NCBI RefSeq assembly: GCF_000166395.1
Contig: NC_014655.1
Span: forward strand, 1,550,001 to 1,614,000
Reading direction: 5' to 3'
DNA: 64,000 nt
Origin: Leadbetterella byssophila DSM 17132
Lineage (GTDB): Bacteria; Bacteroidota; Bacteroidia; Cytophagales; Spirosomataceae
The position numbers and the translations under genes were made by a program. Positions 25,873-34,658 of this stretch are shown piece after piece. The notes beneath the pieces were generated by a model. That model worked only from the letters and a program-made list of their open reading frames with translations, was not told where the DNA came from and did no database searches. Position 1 is the stretch's first letter; every line of letters starts with the position of its first letter.

Positions 25873-28710
25873 ATGAAGAACACAATTTCTGAGGCGGACC
25901 TCGACCGTTTAGATCCCAAAGAATATATTATCATCAAAAGGGCTCGGGTGAACAACCTGAAAAACGTAAGTGTTGCGATCAAAAGGAATACGCTTACGGT
26001 AGTTACAGGGTTATCCGGAAGTGGAAAGTCTTCCCTGGCTTTTGATACCCTTTACGCGGAAGGTCAGCGTATGTACGTAGAAAGCTTAAGTTCATATGCA
26101 CGTCAGTTCCTGGGAAGAATGGAGAAGCCGGAGGTAGATTATATAAGAGGTATTTCTCCGGCCATAGCTATTGATCAGAAAGTCAGTACCAGAAACAGTA
26201 GATCTACGGTGGGTACTTCCACTGAGATCTATGATTATATGAAATTACTCTTTGCTAGGATTGGAGAAACATTCTCTCCTATTTCCGGCGAAAAAGTAAG
26301 CAAAGACACCGTCACAGATGTAGTAAATCATATCTTTTCTTATCCTGAAGGTACCCGAGTAATGGTCTTGAGCCCCCTTATCCCTAAGGATGACCGGAGC
26401 ATGAAGCAAGAACTTGAGTTACTCCTTAAGAAAGGCTTTAACCGGGTCGTGGTAGGAGCAGATACCGTACAGATAGAAGATTTATTGAGTTCCGGCACAG
26501 AAGTAGAGGAAGTAAAGATACTCGTGGATAGAGCCGTAGTAAACTTGGACGAGGAAGGCTCTCCTAGAGAAGATACACAGTTCCGTTTGTCCGATTCCGT
26601 ACAAACGGCCTTTTTTGAAGGAAATGGAACTTGTGAGATTGAGATTAGAACAGAAGAAGGCAGGAAGATAGTAGCGTTTTCAGATCGTTTTGAAAGAGAC
26701 GGAATACAATTTGAAGAACCAAGCATCAACCTCTTCACCTTTAATAACCCCTATGGTGCATGTAGAAGGTGTGAAGGTTTTGGAAGTGTTCTAGGCCTAG
26801 ATCCGGAATTGGTATTTCCTGATAAGAAACTAAGTGTATTTGAAGGAGCCATAGCTCCCTGGAGAAGTGAGAAAATGGGAGAATTTCTCCAACCCTTGAT
26901 ACGCAATGGAATCCGATTTGATTTCCCTATACATAGAGCCATAAAGGACTTGGATCCGGAGCAATACCAGTTACTATGGGACGGAAACGAATACTTCACA
27001 GGACTGACTGACTTCTTCAAGCATCTTGAAGAGCAATCCTATAAAATTCAATACCGTGTGATGCTTTCCCGATACAGAGGAAGAACGGTTTGTCCGGACT
27101 GTAGAGGTTCCAGATTAAGGAAAGATGCCTCCTACGTGAAGGTCAATGGGAAGTCTATCGTGGATTTGGTACTTCTGCCAATAGATGAGTTGGCCGAGTT
27201 TTTTAAGGATATACAACTCAACCCTTACCAGGAAAAGGTAGCCAAGCGTATCCTAATAGAAATCAACAATCGTTTGGATTTCATGCAAAGAGTTGGTCTA
27301 GGTTACTTAACCTTAAACAGATTATCCAAGACCCTCAGTGGTGGTGAAAGCCAAAGAATCCGATTAGCTACTTCACTAGGATCTGCACTGGTAGGATCCA
27401 TGTATATTCTGGATGAGCCTAGCATAGGTCTTCACCCTAGGGATACTGAGCGATTAGTCTCTGTACTTAAATCACTTCGAGATTTAGGTAATACAGTCAT
27501 CGTGGTGGAGCATGAGGAAGAAGTCATGAAGGCTTCAGACGATATCATTGACATAGGACCGGATGCGGGAGTAAATGGAGGGAATCTGGTATTCCAAGGA
27601 CCGTGGACCACCCAGGCAGCACCCGGCACTTCCCATACTTTGGACTTCTTACATGGGCATGAGACTATACCTACTCCCCTACACAGAAGGAAGTTTTTAG
27701 ATTTCTTAAGCATCAACGGTGCCAGAGAAAATAACTTGAAGAACCTGGATGTAAAGATTCCTTTAGGCATATTTACCGTAGTGACAGGAGTGAGTGGCTC
27801 TGGTAAATCTACCTTGATTAGAAAGATACTATATCCTGTTTTGGATAGATTAGTAGGAGAGTCTCGTTCAGGAGAAGATCCGGGTAAATACGATGAGTTA
27901 ACCGGGAGTGTAAGCAGGATTTCTCAAGTAGAAATGGTAGATCAAGATCCCATAGGAAAGTCCAGCAGATCTAATCCCATTACCTATATCAAAGCATATG
28001 ATACATTAAGGGCATTAATGGCTGATCAACCCCTCGCTAAACAAAGGGACTATAAACCCGCCCACTTTTCCTTTAACGTAGACGGTGGTAGATGTGAGGC
28101 TTGCCAAGGGGAAGGTTATCAAACCATAGAAATGCAATTTATGGCAGATGTCAAATTGCTTTGTGAAAGTTGTGGAGGCAAAAGATTCAAAAAAGAGATT
28201 CTAGACGTCACATACCTGGACAAGAACATTTCAGACATACTTGGAATGAGTGTAGATGAAGCCCTGAACTTCTTCAGAGAGACTCAACCAAAACTGGCTG
28301 AAAAGATTCAACCTTTGCAAGATGTAGGTCTAGGGTATATTGGTCTTGGTCAGGCTTCCAATACCCTATCAGGTGGTGAAGCACAGAGGGTAAAATTAGC
28401 GTACTTTTTAGGAAAAGGAAACGCGGAAAAAGGTAAAACCCTATTTATATTTGACGAACCTACTACCGGTTTACATTTCAGTGATATTCATAAGCTCCTT
28501 AAAGCCATGAATGCATTGGTAGACCAAGGAGACACTGTAGTAGTGATCGAACATAACATGGAGGTGATTAAATGTGCCGACTGGATCATTGACATGGGCC
28601 CGGAAGGCGGGGAGAAAGGTGGATTCCTCTGTTTTGAAGGTACACCGGAAGAGATGATACAATTGGAAAACAATCACACTGCCCGATTCCTGAAAGAAAA
28701 AATGAGCTAA
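25873..28710 (+). CDS. uvrA: Excinuclease ABC subunit A
   Basis: A 945-residue UvrA, the damage-recognition ATPase of nucleotide excision repair. Two ABC halves are complete: Walker A GLSGSGKSS (46-54) and GVSGSGKST, two signatures LSGGESQR and LSGGEAQR, and Walker B motifs YILDEPS and FIFDEPT. Zinc-binding Cys pairs are seen in CRRCEG/CPDCRG and CEACQG/CESCGG. Length is standard. An amidohydrolase gene starts one base after its stop. Confidence 0.97.
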   Translation: MKNTISEADLDRLDPKEYIIIKRARVNNLKNVSVAIKRNTLTVVTGLSGSGKSSLAFDTLYAEGQRMYVESLSSYARQFLGRMEKPEVDYIRGISPAIAIDQKVSTRNSRSTVGTSTEIYDYMKLLFARIGETFSPISGEKVSKDTVTDVVNHIFSYPEGTRVMVLSPLIPKDDRSMKQELELLLKKGFNRVVVGADTVQIEDLLSSGTEVEEVKILVDRAVVNLDEEGSPREDTQFRLSDSVQTAFFEGNGTCEIEIRTEEGRKIVAFSDRFERDGIQFEEPSINLFTFNNPYGACRRCEGFGSVLGLDPELVFPDKKLSVFEGAIAPWRSEKMGEFLQPLIRNGIRFDFPIHRAIKDLDPEQYQLLWDGNEYFTGLTDFFKHLEEQSYKIQYRVMLSRYRGRTVCPDCRGSRLRKDASYVKVNGKSIVDLVLLPIDELAEFFKDIQLNPYQEKVAKRILIEINNRLDFMQRVGLGYLTLNRLSKTLSGGESQRIRLATSLGSALVGSMYILDEPSIGLHPRDTERLVSVLKSLRDLGNTVIVVEHEEEVMKASDDIIDIGPDAGVNGGNLVFQGPWTTQAAPGTSHTLDFLHGHETIPTPLHRRKFLDFLSINGARENNLKNLDVKIPLGIFTVVTGVSGSGKSTLIRKILYPVLDRLVGESRSGEDPGKYDELTGSVSRISQVEMVDQDPIGKSSRSNPITYIKAYDTLRALMADQPLAKQRDYKPAHFSFNVDGGRCEACQGEGYQTIEMQFMADVKLLCESCGGKRFKKEILDVTYLDKNISDILGMSVDEALNFFRETQPKLAEKIQPLQDVGLGYIGLGQASNTLSGGEAQRVKLAYFLGKGNAEKGKTLFIFDEPTTGLHFSDIHKLLKAMNALVDQGDTVVVIEHNMEVIKCADWIIDMGPEGGEKGGFLCFEGTPEEMIQLENNHTARFLKEKMS

Positions 28711-28711
28711 T

Positions 28712-29515
28712 ATGAGAATTGATGCACATCAACACTTCTGGACCTATAATACAAAAGATTATGGGTGGATTGAGGACGAGAGAATCCAAAGGGACTTCGG
28801 TCCCCAAGATTTAAAACCTCTACTTGAGCAACATCACATAGATGGTTGTGTATTAGTACAGGTTAACCAAACGGAAGAGGAGACGCAACATTTTCATCAA
28901 ATCGCTTTGGAAAATGAAATTGTAAAGGCAGTAGTTGGCTGGACGGATCTTTTTTCTCCAGCATTGGAGGAGCGACTACAAGAATACAAAAAACTTCCAA
29001 AAGTCAAAGGTTTCAGACATATTGTACAAGGGGAGCCAGTAGGCTTCATGAAGAATCCGGAATTCGTAAAGGGGGTAAAATTACTAGGCAAGTATGGCTT
29101 CACCTATGACATCCTAATTTACCCCACACAGATGAAAGATGCCGTTCATCTGGTCAGAGAATGTCCGGATGTTACCTTTATCTTAGACCATTTGGCCAAG
29201 CCTTATATTCGGGAACAAAAGGTGCAGCCCTGGGCTAATTACATGAAGGAACTAGGATCTTTCCCTAATCTATATTGTAAAGTTTCGGGTATGGTGACAG
29301 AAGCTGCTAAACTATGGAGAAGAGAAGATTTTCAAATCTATATGGACTTTGCTTTAGCTTCTTTTGGTATGGAAAGATTAATGTACGGATCCGACTGGCC
29401 CGTATGTTTATCCGCTGCAGATTATAGCACCCAATTGGCCCTTGTGGAGGGCAATTTTAATAGGCACGAGGGGATCTTCGGGTTAAATGCAATAAAGGCT
29501 TACGGGATATACTAG
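28712..29515 (+). CDS. Amidohydrolase-family protein, L-fuconolactonase-like
   Basis: A 267-residue metal-dependent TIM-barrel hydrolase of the amidohydrolase-2 family. It opens RIDAHQHFW with the metal-site His6-X-His8, followed by VKGFRHIVQGEP, FILDHLAKP and MYGSDWPVC, whose Asp is the late metal ligand. This set matches fuconolactonase/2-pyrone-dicarboxylate lactonase-type enzymes. Its start is one base from the uvrA stop, so it is probably cotranscribed though functionally unrelated. The substrate is not determined. Confidence 0.85.
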   Translation: MRIDAHQHFWTYNTKDYGWIEDERIQRDFGPQDLKPLLEQHHIDGCVLVQVNQTEEETQHFHQIALENEIVKAVVGWTDLFSPALEERLQEYKKLPKVKGFRHIVQGEPVGFMKNPEFVKGVKLLGKYGFTYDILIYPTQMKDAVHLVRECPDVTFILDHLAKPYIREQKVQPWANYMKELGSFPNLYCKVSGMVTEAAKLWRREDFQIYMDFALASFGMERLMYGSDWPVCLSAADYSTQLALVEGNFNRHEGIFGLNAIKAYGIY

Positions 29516-29546
29516 ATTAATATTCCCAAAAACTTAAGGTAGGTTA

Positions 29547-29578
29547 ATAAAAAAATAAGCAGGAATTAATCCTGCTTA
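29547..29578 (-). terminator. Terminator of the PD40-OmpA gene, overlapping its stop codon
   Basis: A 9-bp stem TAAGCAGGA / TCCTGCTTA with loop ATTAA, followed on the minus strand by ATTTTTTT. The gene's TAA (29568-29566) lies in the hairpin loop, so the terminator overlaps the coding end. Confidence 0.8.
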
Positions 29579-31539
29579 CTGTTGATCTCTATTACCTTGA
29601 ATTCTGTTCTACGGTTTTGCTGGTGCTCCGCCTCTGTCTTCGCATTTGGAATGATGAGTTCAGATTCTCCATACCCTCTAGCTTCTAACCTCTCTCTGGA
29701 GATCCCTTTGTTAACTATATAGTTTATAGCAGATTCCGCCCTTCTTTGAGACAACCGAAGGTTATAGATCTCTGAAGCTCTGGCATCTGTATGCGAACCT
29801 AATTCTATCTTTAGGCCCGGATTATCTTTAAGGATCTGTACCAATTTGTCCAATTCTATGGCAGCATCCGGACGAATGTCCGCCTTATCTAGATCATAGT
29901 AGATGTTTTCTAAACGGAAGGTTTTACCCACAAAAATACTTTCCAATGGGATACTTACGTGGAAGGTAGTATCTGTCACAGGTTTGGTAAGTAGTACCTC
30001 CGGTATTGACCTACCGTACATGGTGAAATTCTCTCTCTTGGTCAAATAATTAGGTTTTTCCGCCAATAGGATGTAGTCCTCGTCCTCTTCTAATTTAATA
30101 GGCCCAAACTGTCCTTGTTTAACGGTAATCGGCTCAACATATTCTGTCTCCATGCCTCCGTCTAACTTGAAAACGTACAAGGTAGCAGAGTCGAGTAATT
30201 TTCCTTCGGAAACGATTTCCCCTGCCAGGAAGTAGTTGACTACCTTCTTCTCTTTCTCTGGAACATTCACCACCACTTCTTCCTTAGGTTCTTCAGGTGC
30301 CAGGTAATAATAGATATCATCATCTCCCTTGCCTCCGGAACGATTGGACGTAAAGTATTCATTTCCATATTCATCTTCCAGGTATCCGAAATCATCCATA
30401 GAACTATTGTAAGGCAGTCCCATGTTTTCTACGGTTATTTTTCCGCCCGTTCTTACTGCACGGAAGAGATCTAATTTACCCAAGCCGGGGTGGCCATCTG
30501 AAGCAAAGTACAATTTACCATCAGTTGACACAAAAGGAAACATTTCATCTCCTGCTGTATTGATGGCTTTTCCCATATTTACCGGATTCCCGAAACGACC
30601 TGAAGCATCAAGATTTACTCTATAGATGTCCAAACCTCCACTTCCCCCAGCTCTATTGGAGCTAAAATAGAGGGTTTTACCGTCAGAAGAAAACGCCGGG
30701 CAACCGTCATATGCCAGAGAATCAGAGGCAGTAATGCGTGTAGGTTCTGTCCAACCTGTACCGGAGACATATCTACTCATATATAGGTCTACATCGGGCG
30801 AAAGGTCTTTTCTTTTACCCGAGTTTCCTCTAGCAAAAACCATCATTTTCCCATCCGGAGAAAAGGCCGGAGAGCCTTCATTTCTGTCGTCAGCAAAAAT
30901 GCTAGAACTAAAAAGTTCTGTTTGGCCCACCTTACCATCAGTAATCTTTGCTTTATAAATGCCTAAAAAAGGAAGATCATTGGAATAAATCTTTGTCTTT
31001 CTGGAAGCAGTAAAGACCAAATGTCCATTAAAAATAGCACCTGTAAACTCTGAACCTGAAGTGTTAACGCCTTCCAAATTCTTGAAGTCCTTCTCGCTAT
31101 TTTTTTGGAATAACGACTCGGTCAATAAAAGAGCATTTAGCTCTCTTTGCACCTTTTCTGCCAATACCCTATCAGATGGATTCGTCCTTGCGAATGCAGA
31201 AAAATATTCTTTGGCCTTTTGATACTCACCTTTGGATTTATGCGCATATCCCAGGTAGTAATAGATCTCGGAAGCGGGATTAGGCAGAGCCAAAACCTTT
31301 TCGTAATAGGGTATACTTTCAGCCCAACGATTGGTTAAGCGAAAAGCATCTCCCGTTTTCTTCAGTAGATCTGCCTGATAAAGTGGGTCTAATTCTGTGA
31401 CTTTAGAGAATTCCCGGATAGCAAGATTGTAGTGCCCATTCTCAAAACTGGCCAATCCTCTTTTATAGCTTTTCAACTGTCCATATGTACTAAAACATAT
31501 CAGCCCGCAACAAATAAAAAGCGTAATCGCTGTCCTCAT
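29566..31539 (-). CDS. TPR-PD40-OmpA protein (PorE-like envelope protein)
   Basis: A 657-residue exported protein starting at ATG 31539 (MRTAITLFICC), preceded by AGAAAGGA; a TTG at 31560 is in frame but unlikely. Signal peptide about 1-20; tetratricopeptide repeats at about 20-130; beta-propeller PD40 repeats at about 165-385 (SPAFSPDGKMMVFARG, GCPAFSSDGKTLYFSS); a linker with a carboxypeptidase-like fold; and an OmpA peptidoglycan-binding domain at about 540-650 (ELGSHTDARASEIYN, LSQRRAESAINYIV). This order matches proteins of the type IX secretion/gliding envelope complex, though other T9SS genes are absent here. Confidence 0.85.
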   Translation of the reverse strand: MRTAITLFICCGLICFSTYGQLKSYKRGLASFENGHYNLAIREFSKVTELDPLYQADLLKKTGDAFRLTNRWAESIPYYEKVLALPNPASEIYYYLGYAHKSKGEYQKAKEYFSAFARTNPSDRVLAEKVQRELNALLLTESLFQKNSEKDFKNLEGVNTSGSEFTGAIFNGHLVFTASRKTKIYSNDLPFLGIYKAKITDGKVGQTELFSSSIFADDRNEGSPAFSPDGKMMVFARGNSGKRKDLSPDVDLYMSRYVSGTGWTEPTRITASDSLAYDGCPAFSSDGKTLYFSSNRAGGSGGLDIYRVNLDASGRFGNPVNMGKAINTAGDEMFPFVSTDGKLYFASDGHPGLGKLDLFRAVRTGGKITVENMGLPYNSSMDDFGYLEDEYGNEYFTSNRSGGKGDDDIYYYLAPEEPKEEVVVNVPEKEKKVVNYFLAGEIVSEGKLLDSATLYVFKLDGGMETEYVEPITVKQGQFGPIKLEEDEDYILLAEKPNYLTKRENFTMYGRSIPEVLLTKPVTDTTFHVSIPLESIFVGKTFRLENIYYDLDKADIRPDAAIELDKLVQILKDNPGLKIELGSHTDARASEIYNLRLSQRRAESAINYIVNKGISRERLEARGYGESELIIPNAKTEAEHQQNRRTEFKVIEINSKQD

Positions 31540-31893
31540 TCCTTTCTGTTTGGTTAACAAATATATAACGATAGTCCTTTTTTTATGTTGTCAGGGGGTA
31601 AAAAATGGATTATAAGGTAAAATAATTAAAATTTAAGCTAAATTTAATCTGGGCCAAACAAATACTCAATTTACTTATTTTCAATACTTTAAATATAAAT
31701 ATTCAAAGAAATACAGGGATTAATAGGCTTATGTTCTATGTCCAATAAATAAATAAAAAGGGCTTAAACTTGGAATATGATTTAAAACCAATACCTTTAT
31801 GATGTTTTCGAGTTTTTACTTCGTTTGCAGGTCAATATTTGGATATGCTACGGCGTTTCAGCTCTATTTTTTTAATTTTTTATTTTTTTTCCA
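31540..31893. other. Intergenic region between PD40-OmpA and RRM genes
   Basis: This 354-bp divergent spacer is very AT-rich, with long T runs immediately before the RRM gene. It has the PD40-OmpA -7 element at its left end. The long leader before the RRM start may be a regulated 5'UTR, but I could not define a structure. Confidence 0.5.
31558..31565 (-). promoter_or_regulatory. -7 promoter element of the PD40-OmpA gene
   Basis: The minus strand reads TATATTTG, a TAnnTTTG match, 18 bases before the ATG at 31539. No -33 partner was confirmed. Confidence 0.5.
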
Positions 31894-32166
31894 ATGAACA
31901 TTTTCGTAGCAAAGTTGAATTACGACACTACAGACGACACGCTTTTAGGAGCATTTCAAGAGTACGGAGCAGTAGATTCGGCTAAAGTCATTTTTGACAA
32001 GTTTACTGGCCGCTCAAAAGGCTTCGGTTTTGTAGAGATGCCAAACGATGCGGAAGCTCAGGCGGCAATCAACGGATTGAACGAGACTGAGCTAGATGGT
32101 CGTACCATCGTAGTAAAAGTTGCCGAACCAAAAGGAGAGAGACCACAGAGAAGAGAGAGATATTAA
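31894..32166 (+). CDS. RNA-binding protein, single RRM domain
   Basis: A 90-residue protein that is almost entirely one RNA-recognition motif. RNP2 is MNIFVAKL at the N-terminus and RNP1 is RSKGFGFVEM at about residues 45-54, with the aromatic residues for base stacking. The C-terminus is a short basic tail (KGERPQRRERY). Small RRM proteins are abundant in Bacteroidota, which often lack Hfq, and bind single-stranded RNA. A strong terminator follows. Confidence 0.93.
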   Translation: MNIFVAKLNYDTTDDTLLGAFQEYGAVDSAKVIFDKFTGRSKGFGFVEMPNDAEAQAAINGLNETELDGRTIVVKVAEPKGERPQRRERY

Positions 32167-32183
32167 GAACTTTTGACTTCGAG

Positions 32184-32215
32184 AAAGCCTTCCCCTACGG
32201 GAGGGCTTTTTTTTT
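32184..32215 (+). terminator. Rho-independent terminator of the RRM gene
   Basis: A stem of about 11 bp (AAAGCCTTCCC / GGGAGGGCTTT, one G-T pair, loop CTAC) is followed by a run of nine T. It lies 18 bp after the stop and separates the gene from the repeat array. Confidence 0.88.
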
Positions 32216-32407
32216 GCCTTATCTTTAACCATGAATCATACTTGTCCCTAATATTTGTGCATACACTTTCAGGCATAGTTTTTTCCTAGTACCCGAATGA
32301 CCACTTCCTGTCATGGCTCACTCCTTCACCGCGCGAAGCAATTCATCACAACGAATACCCCCCCCAATATCTCAGTGGCTTACAGATGGATCAAGAGAAT
32401 GAGCAAT

Positions 32408-33477
32408 TAATGTTCATCTATTGGGAAATAAGTACATCTCATGGAAATGGTAGCTTACATGCTTTAATGGTTATAGCCTTACATTAATTGAAAAAGCATT
32501 TAACAATTATCAGTAGCTGAGCAGATAACACTCATCTATTGAGAATTACTTTCATAATTCTCAATTAGAAGGTTAGGCTTTTCATTCGTATTGGCCTTCC
32601 ATTATTTGGAATGCATTTAACGATTATCAAGTAGCTAGACAGCTAACACTTATCTGTTAAGAATTACTTTCATAATTCTCAATTAGAAGGTTAGGCTTTT
32701 CATTCGTATTGGCCTTCCATTATTTGGAATGCATTTAACGATTATCAAGTAGCTAGACAGCTAACACTTATCTGTTAAGAATTACTTTCATAACTCTGAA
32801 TTAGCAGGTTACGCTTTTCATTCGCATTGGCCTTTCATTATTTGGAATAGCATTTAAGGATTATCAAGTAGCTCGGCAGCTAACACTTATCTGTTAAGAA
32901 TTACTTTCATAACTCTGAATTAGCAGGTTACGCTTTTCATTCGCATTGGCCTTTCATTATTTGGAATAGCATTTAAAGTTTATCAAGTAGCTAGGCAGGT
33001 AACACTTATCTGCTAAGAATAACTTTCATAACTCTGAATTAGCAGGTTACGCTTTTCATTCGCATTGGCCTTTCATTATTTGGAATGCATTTAACGATTA
33101 TCAAGTAGCTGAGCAGGTAACACTTATCTGTTAAGAATAACTTTCATAACTCTGAATTAGCAGGTTACGCTTTTCATTCGCATTGGCCTTTCATTATTTG
33201 GAATAGCATTTAAAGTTTATCAAGTAGCTCGGCAGCTAACACTTATCTGTTAAGAATTACTTTCATAACAATGATAGAGTAGGTTACATTTTTCATTCAC
33301 AATGGCCCTCCATTATTTGGAATGTATTTAACGATTATCAAGGAGCTAAATGATCAACACACATCTATTGAGAATTGATGTCACCATAGGAAAATGGCAG
33401 TTTAGGTCCTTTAAATGGCAATGGTTTACATAAATTGGAATTCATGTAACCGAATTAATGTCAAAAGGCTTAGCTGT
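32408..33477. repeat. Tandem array of 118/119-bp units (about nine copies)
   Basis: Using the anchor TAACACTTATCTG, units begin at 32408 (diverged), 32526, 32644, 32762, 32881, 33000, 33118, 33237 and 33355 (diverged), with a faint further unit from 33478. Spacing is 118 or 119. The extra base is an A in GGAATAGCATTT versus GGAATGCATTT. The core units differ at few positions, while the ends are much more diverged. Two subfamilies exist: the 32526 and 32644 units share AATTCTCAATTAGAAGGTTAGG, given here as a variant block, and the later ones share CTCTGAATTAGCAGGTTACG. The units do not encode protein. Each unit carries two small inverted repeats. Confidence 0.95.
32539..32564. repeat. Perfect 10-bp inverted repeat in the first core unit
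   Basis: TTGAGAATTA - CTTTCA - TAATTCTCAA forms a perfect 10-bp palindrome with a 6-base spacer. The 32644 unit has the same with one mismatch (TTAAGAATTA), and later units degrade the right arm to TAACTCTGAA. Confidence 0.8.
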
Positions 33478-33705
33478 TAATCTTCAAGGTAGTTTACTCT
33501 CGCGGAATCCAAATGGCAGTTGCACTTCAACAAATGCAAAATACCTTAACATCCATGACTTCGTATTGTAGATAACTATCATCGAAGGGCAGTTCATCAA
33601 ATGCGAAATTTATGTTCACCACCTGTGATCGTGTAAAAAGCGCCGAGGAGTAGCGTAACAAACCAACTATTGTAAATATATAGGGGAGGGATTACCTCCC
33701 CTACA

Positions 33706-33921
33706 TTAGGACAGAAGTTCTCTAATATCGACACTTAAACATTTTGCAATTCTATGCAAATGATCCGTATTGATGTATTTCACTTTATTGTTTTCTAGTC
33801 GGAACAAAGTGGCTGCGGATATCTTGGCATCAATATATAGTTCCTTCCTACTTATATTTTTGACTTCTCTAATTCTTTTTATGTTGTGTCCTATGTTTAC
33901 AGTTAAGTTGATTTGATACAT
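33706..33921 (-). CDS. Small XRE-family helix-turn-helix regulator
   Basis: A 71-residue protein that is one XRE/Cro DNA-binding domain: IGHNIKRIREVKNISRKEL, then ISAATLFRLENNKVKYINTD and LHRIAKCLSVDIREL. No sensor domain is present. It lies between the tandem array and a lipoprotein pair, all on the minus strand, 8 bp downstream of the lipoprotein gene, so it is probably the last gene of that unit. The target is unknown; autoregulation or the lipoprotein operon is plausible. Confidence 0.85.
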   Translation of the reverse strand: MYQINLTVNIGHNIKRIREVKNISRKELYIDAKISAATLFRLENNKVKYINTDHLHRIAKCLSVDIRELLS

Positions 33922-33929
33922 GACAGTAG

Positions 33930-34658
33930 CTACATTAGTTTCCTTAATAATTCAAAGTATTCTAATACCTCTTTATCATCATCTACGGGATTTTCCAACA
34001 GTCGCACCTTAATGGTTCTTTCCGGAATCTGGACCTTAATCTCTTCCGAAAATAGGCTAGCATATTTATATGTTATACCTATGATTCGTCGGCCCCTCTC
34101 CTTCTCTGCTGTTGCGCCGAAAGAGAATAATCTGGATGGGGTATGCTGATCAAAATCAACAAAGACGGTATCAGCATAGGATTCATCTACCTTATTTTTA
34201 TATACATATGTTTCTCTATGCCTCTTTCCATCTATCTGCGATCTGATTAATTGAACTTCATCCAGGATGAAAGTATCCTGAAACTGAGCAATTCCAATCC
34301 CTTGCTCAATTTCTTTGCGCGAAACTCGTTTTGCTTCTGTGGAACTCGCCTCCTTTACCAGTCCTGTGTTCTGTCCCTCTAGATAGAAGTACCACTTCCA
34401 CTTCCTGTTTTTTGTATCAGGTTGTAAAAAATCAAGAACATTATCTGCTGATAAAAAATAATGCGGAGTCTTACCCAAACGCATTTCATTTTTACCATAG
34501 AGATGAAATGTATCCACACTATGCTGAATCATCACTTTACCCTTCTCATCTGCAGTAGGCAAGGGAGAAGTTAATTCCAGATGAACCTCCTCATAGGTTC
34601 GATTTTTACAAGAGCAGTACCCAATTAGGACGATGACAAAGATTAGTTTAACCCACAT
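33930..34658 (-). CDS. Hypothetical lipoprotein
   Basis: A 242-residue protein with a lipoprotein signal peptide; the lipobox is GYCSC, with Cys near residue 17. The remainder is soluble, rich in charged residues, without a family I recognise. It overlaps the upstream lipoprotein gene by 11 bp, and the two are evidently coexpressed with the small XRE gene. Likely faces the periplasm or the cell surface. Confidence 0.65.
   Translation of the reverse strand: MWVKLIFVIVLIGYCSCKNRTYEEVHLELTSPLPTADEKGKVMIQHSVDTFHLYGKNEMRLGKTPHYFLSADNVLDFLQPDTKNRKWKWYFYLEGQNTGLVKEASSTEAKRVSRKEIEQGIGIAQFQDTFILDEVQLIRSQIDGKRHRETYVYKNKVDESYADTVFVDFDQHTPSRLFSFGATAEKERGRRIIGITYKYASLFSEEIKVQIPERTIKVRLLENPVDDDKEVLEYFELLRKLM

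Larger units (their letters stand above)
32216..33705. other. Gene-free 1.5-kb region containing the tandem array
   Basis: No reading frame longer than a few dozen codons is supported on either strand. The core 32408-33477 is the 118/119-bp tandem array described separately. The left flank (32216-32407) has an eight-C run (about 32362) and no other structure I can name. The right flank to the XRE gene has AAATGGCAGT-type echoes of the last units. Confidence 0.7.

Noticed and set aside
29566-31539. Type IX secretion gene cluster
   Set aside because: Only one PorE-like protein is present; no PorV, SprA, GldKLMN or C-terminal sorting domains were seen nearby.
32400-33500. CRISPR array
   Set aside because: Unit length of 118/119 bp, no alternating unique spacers, and no cas genes in the window.
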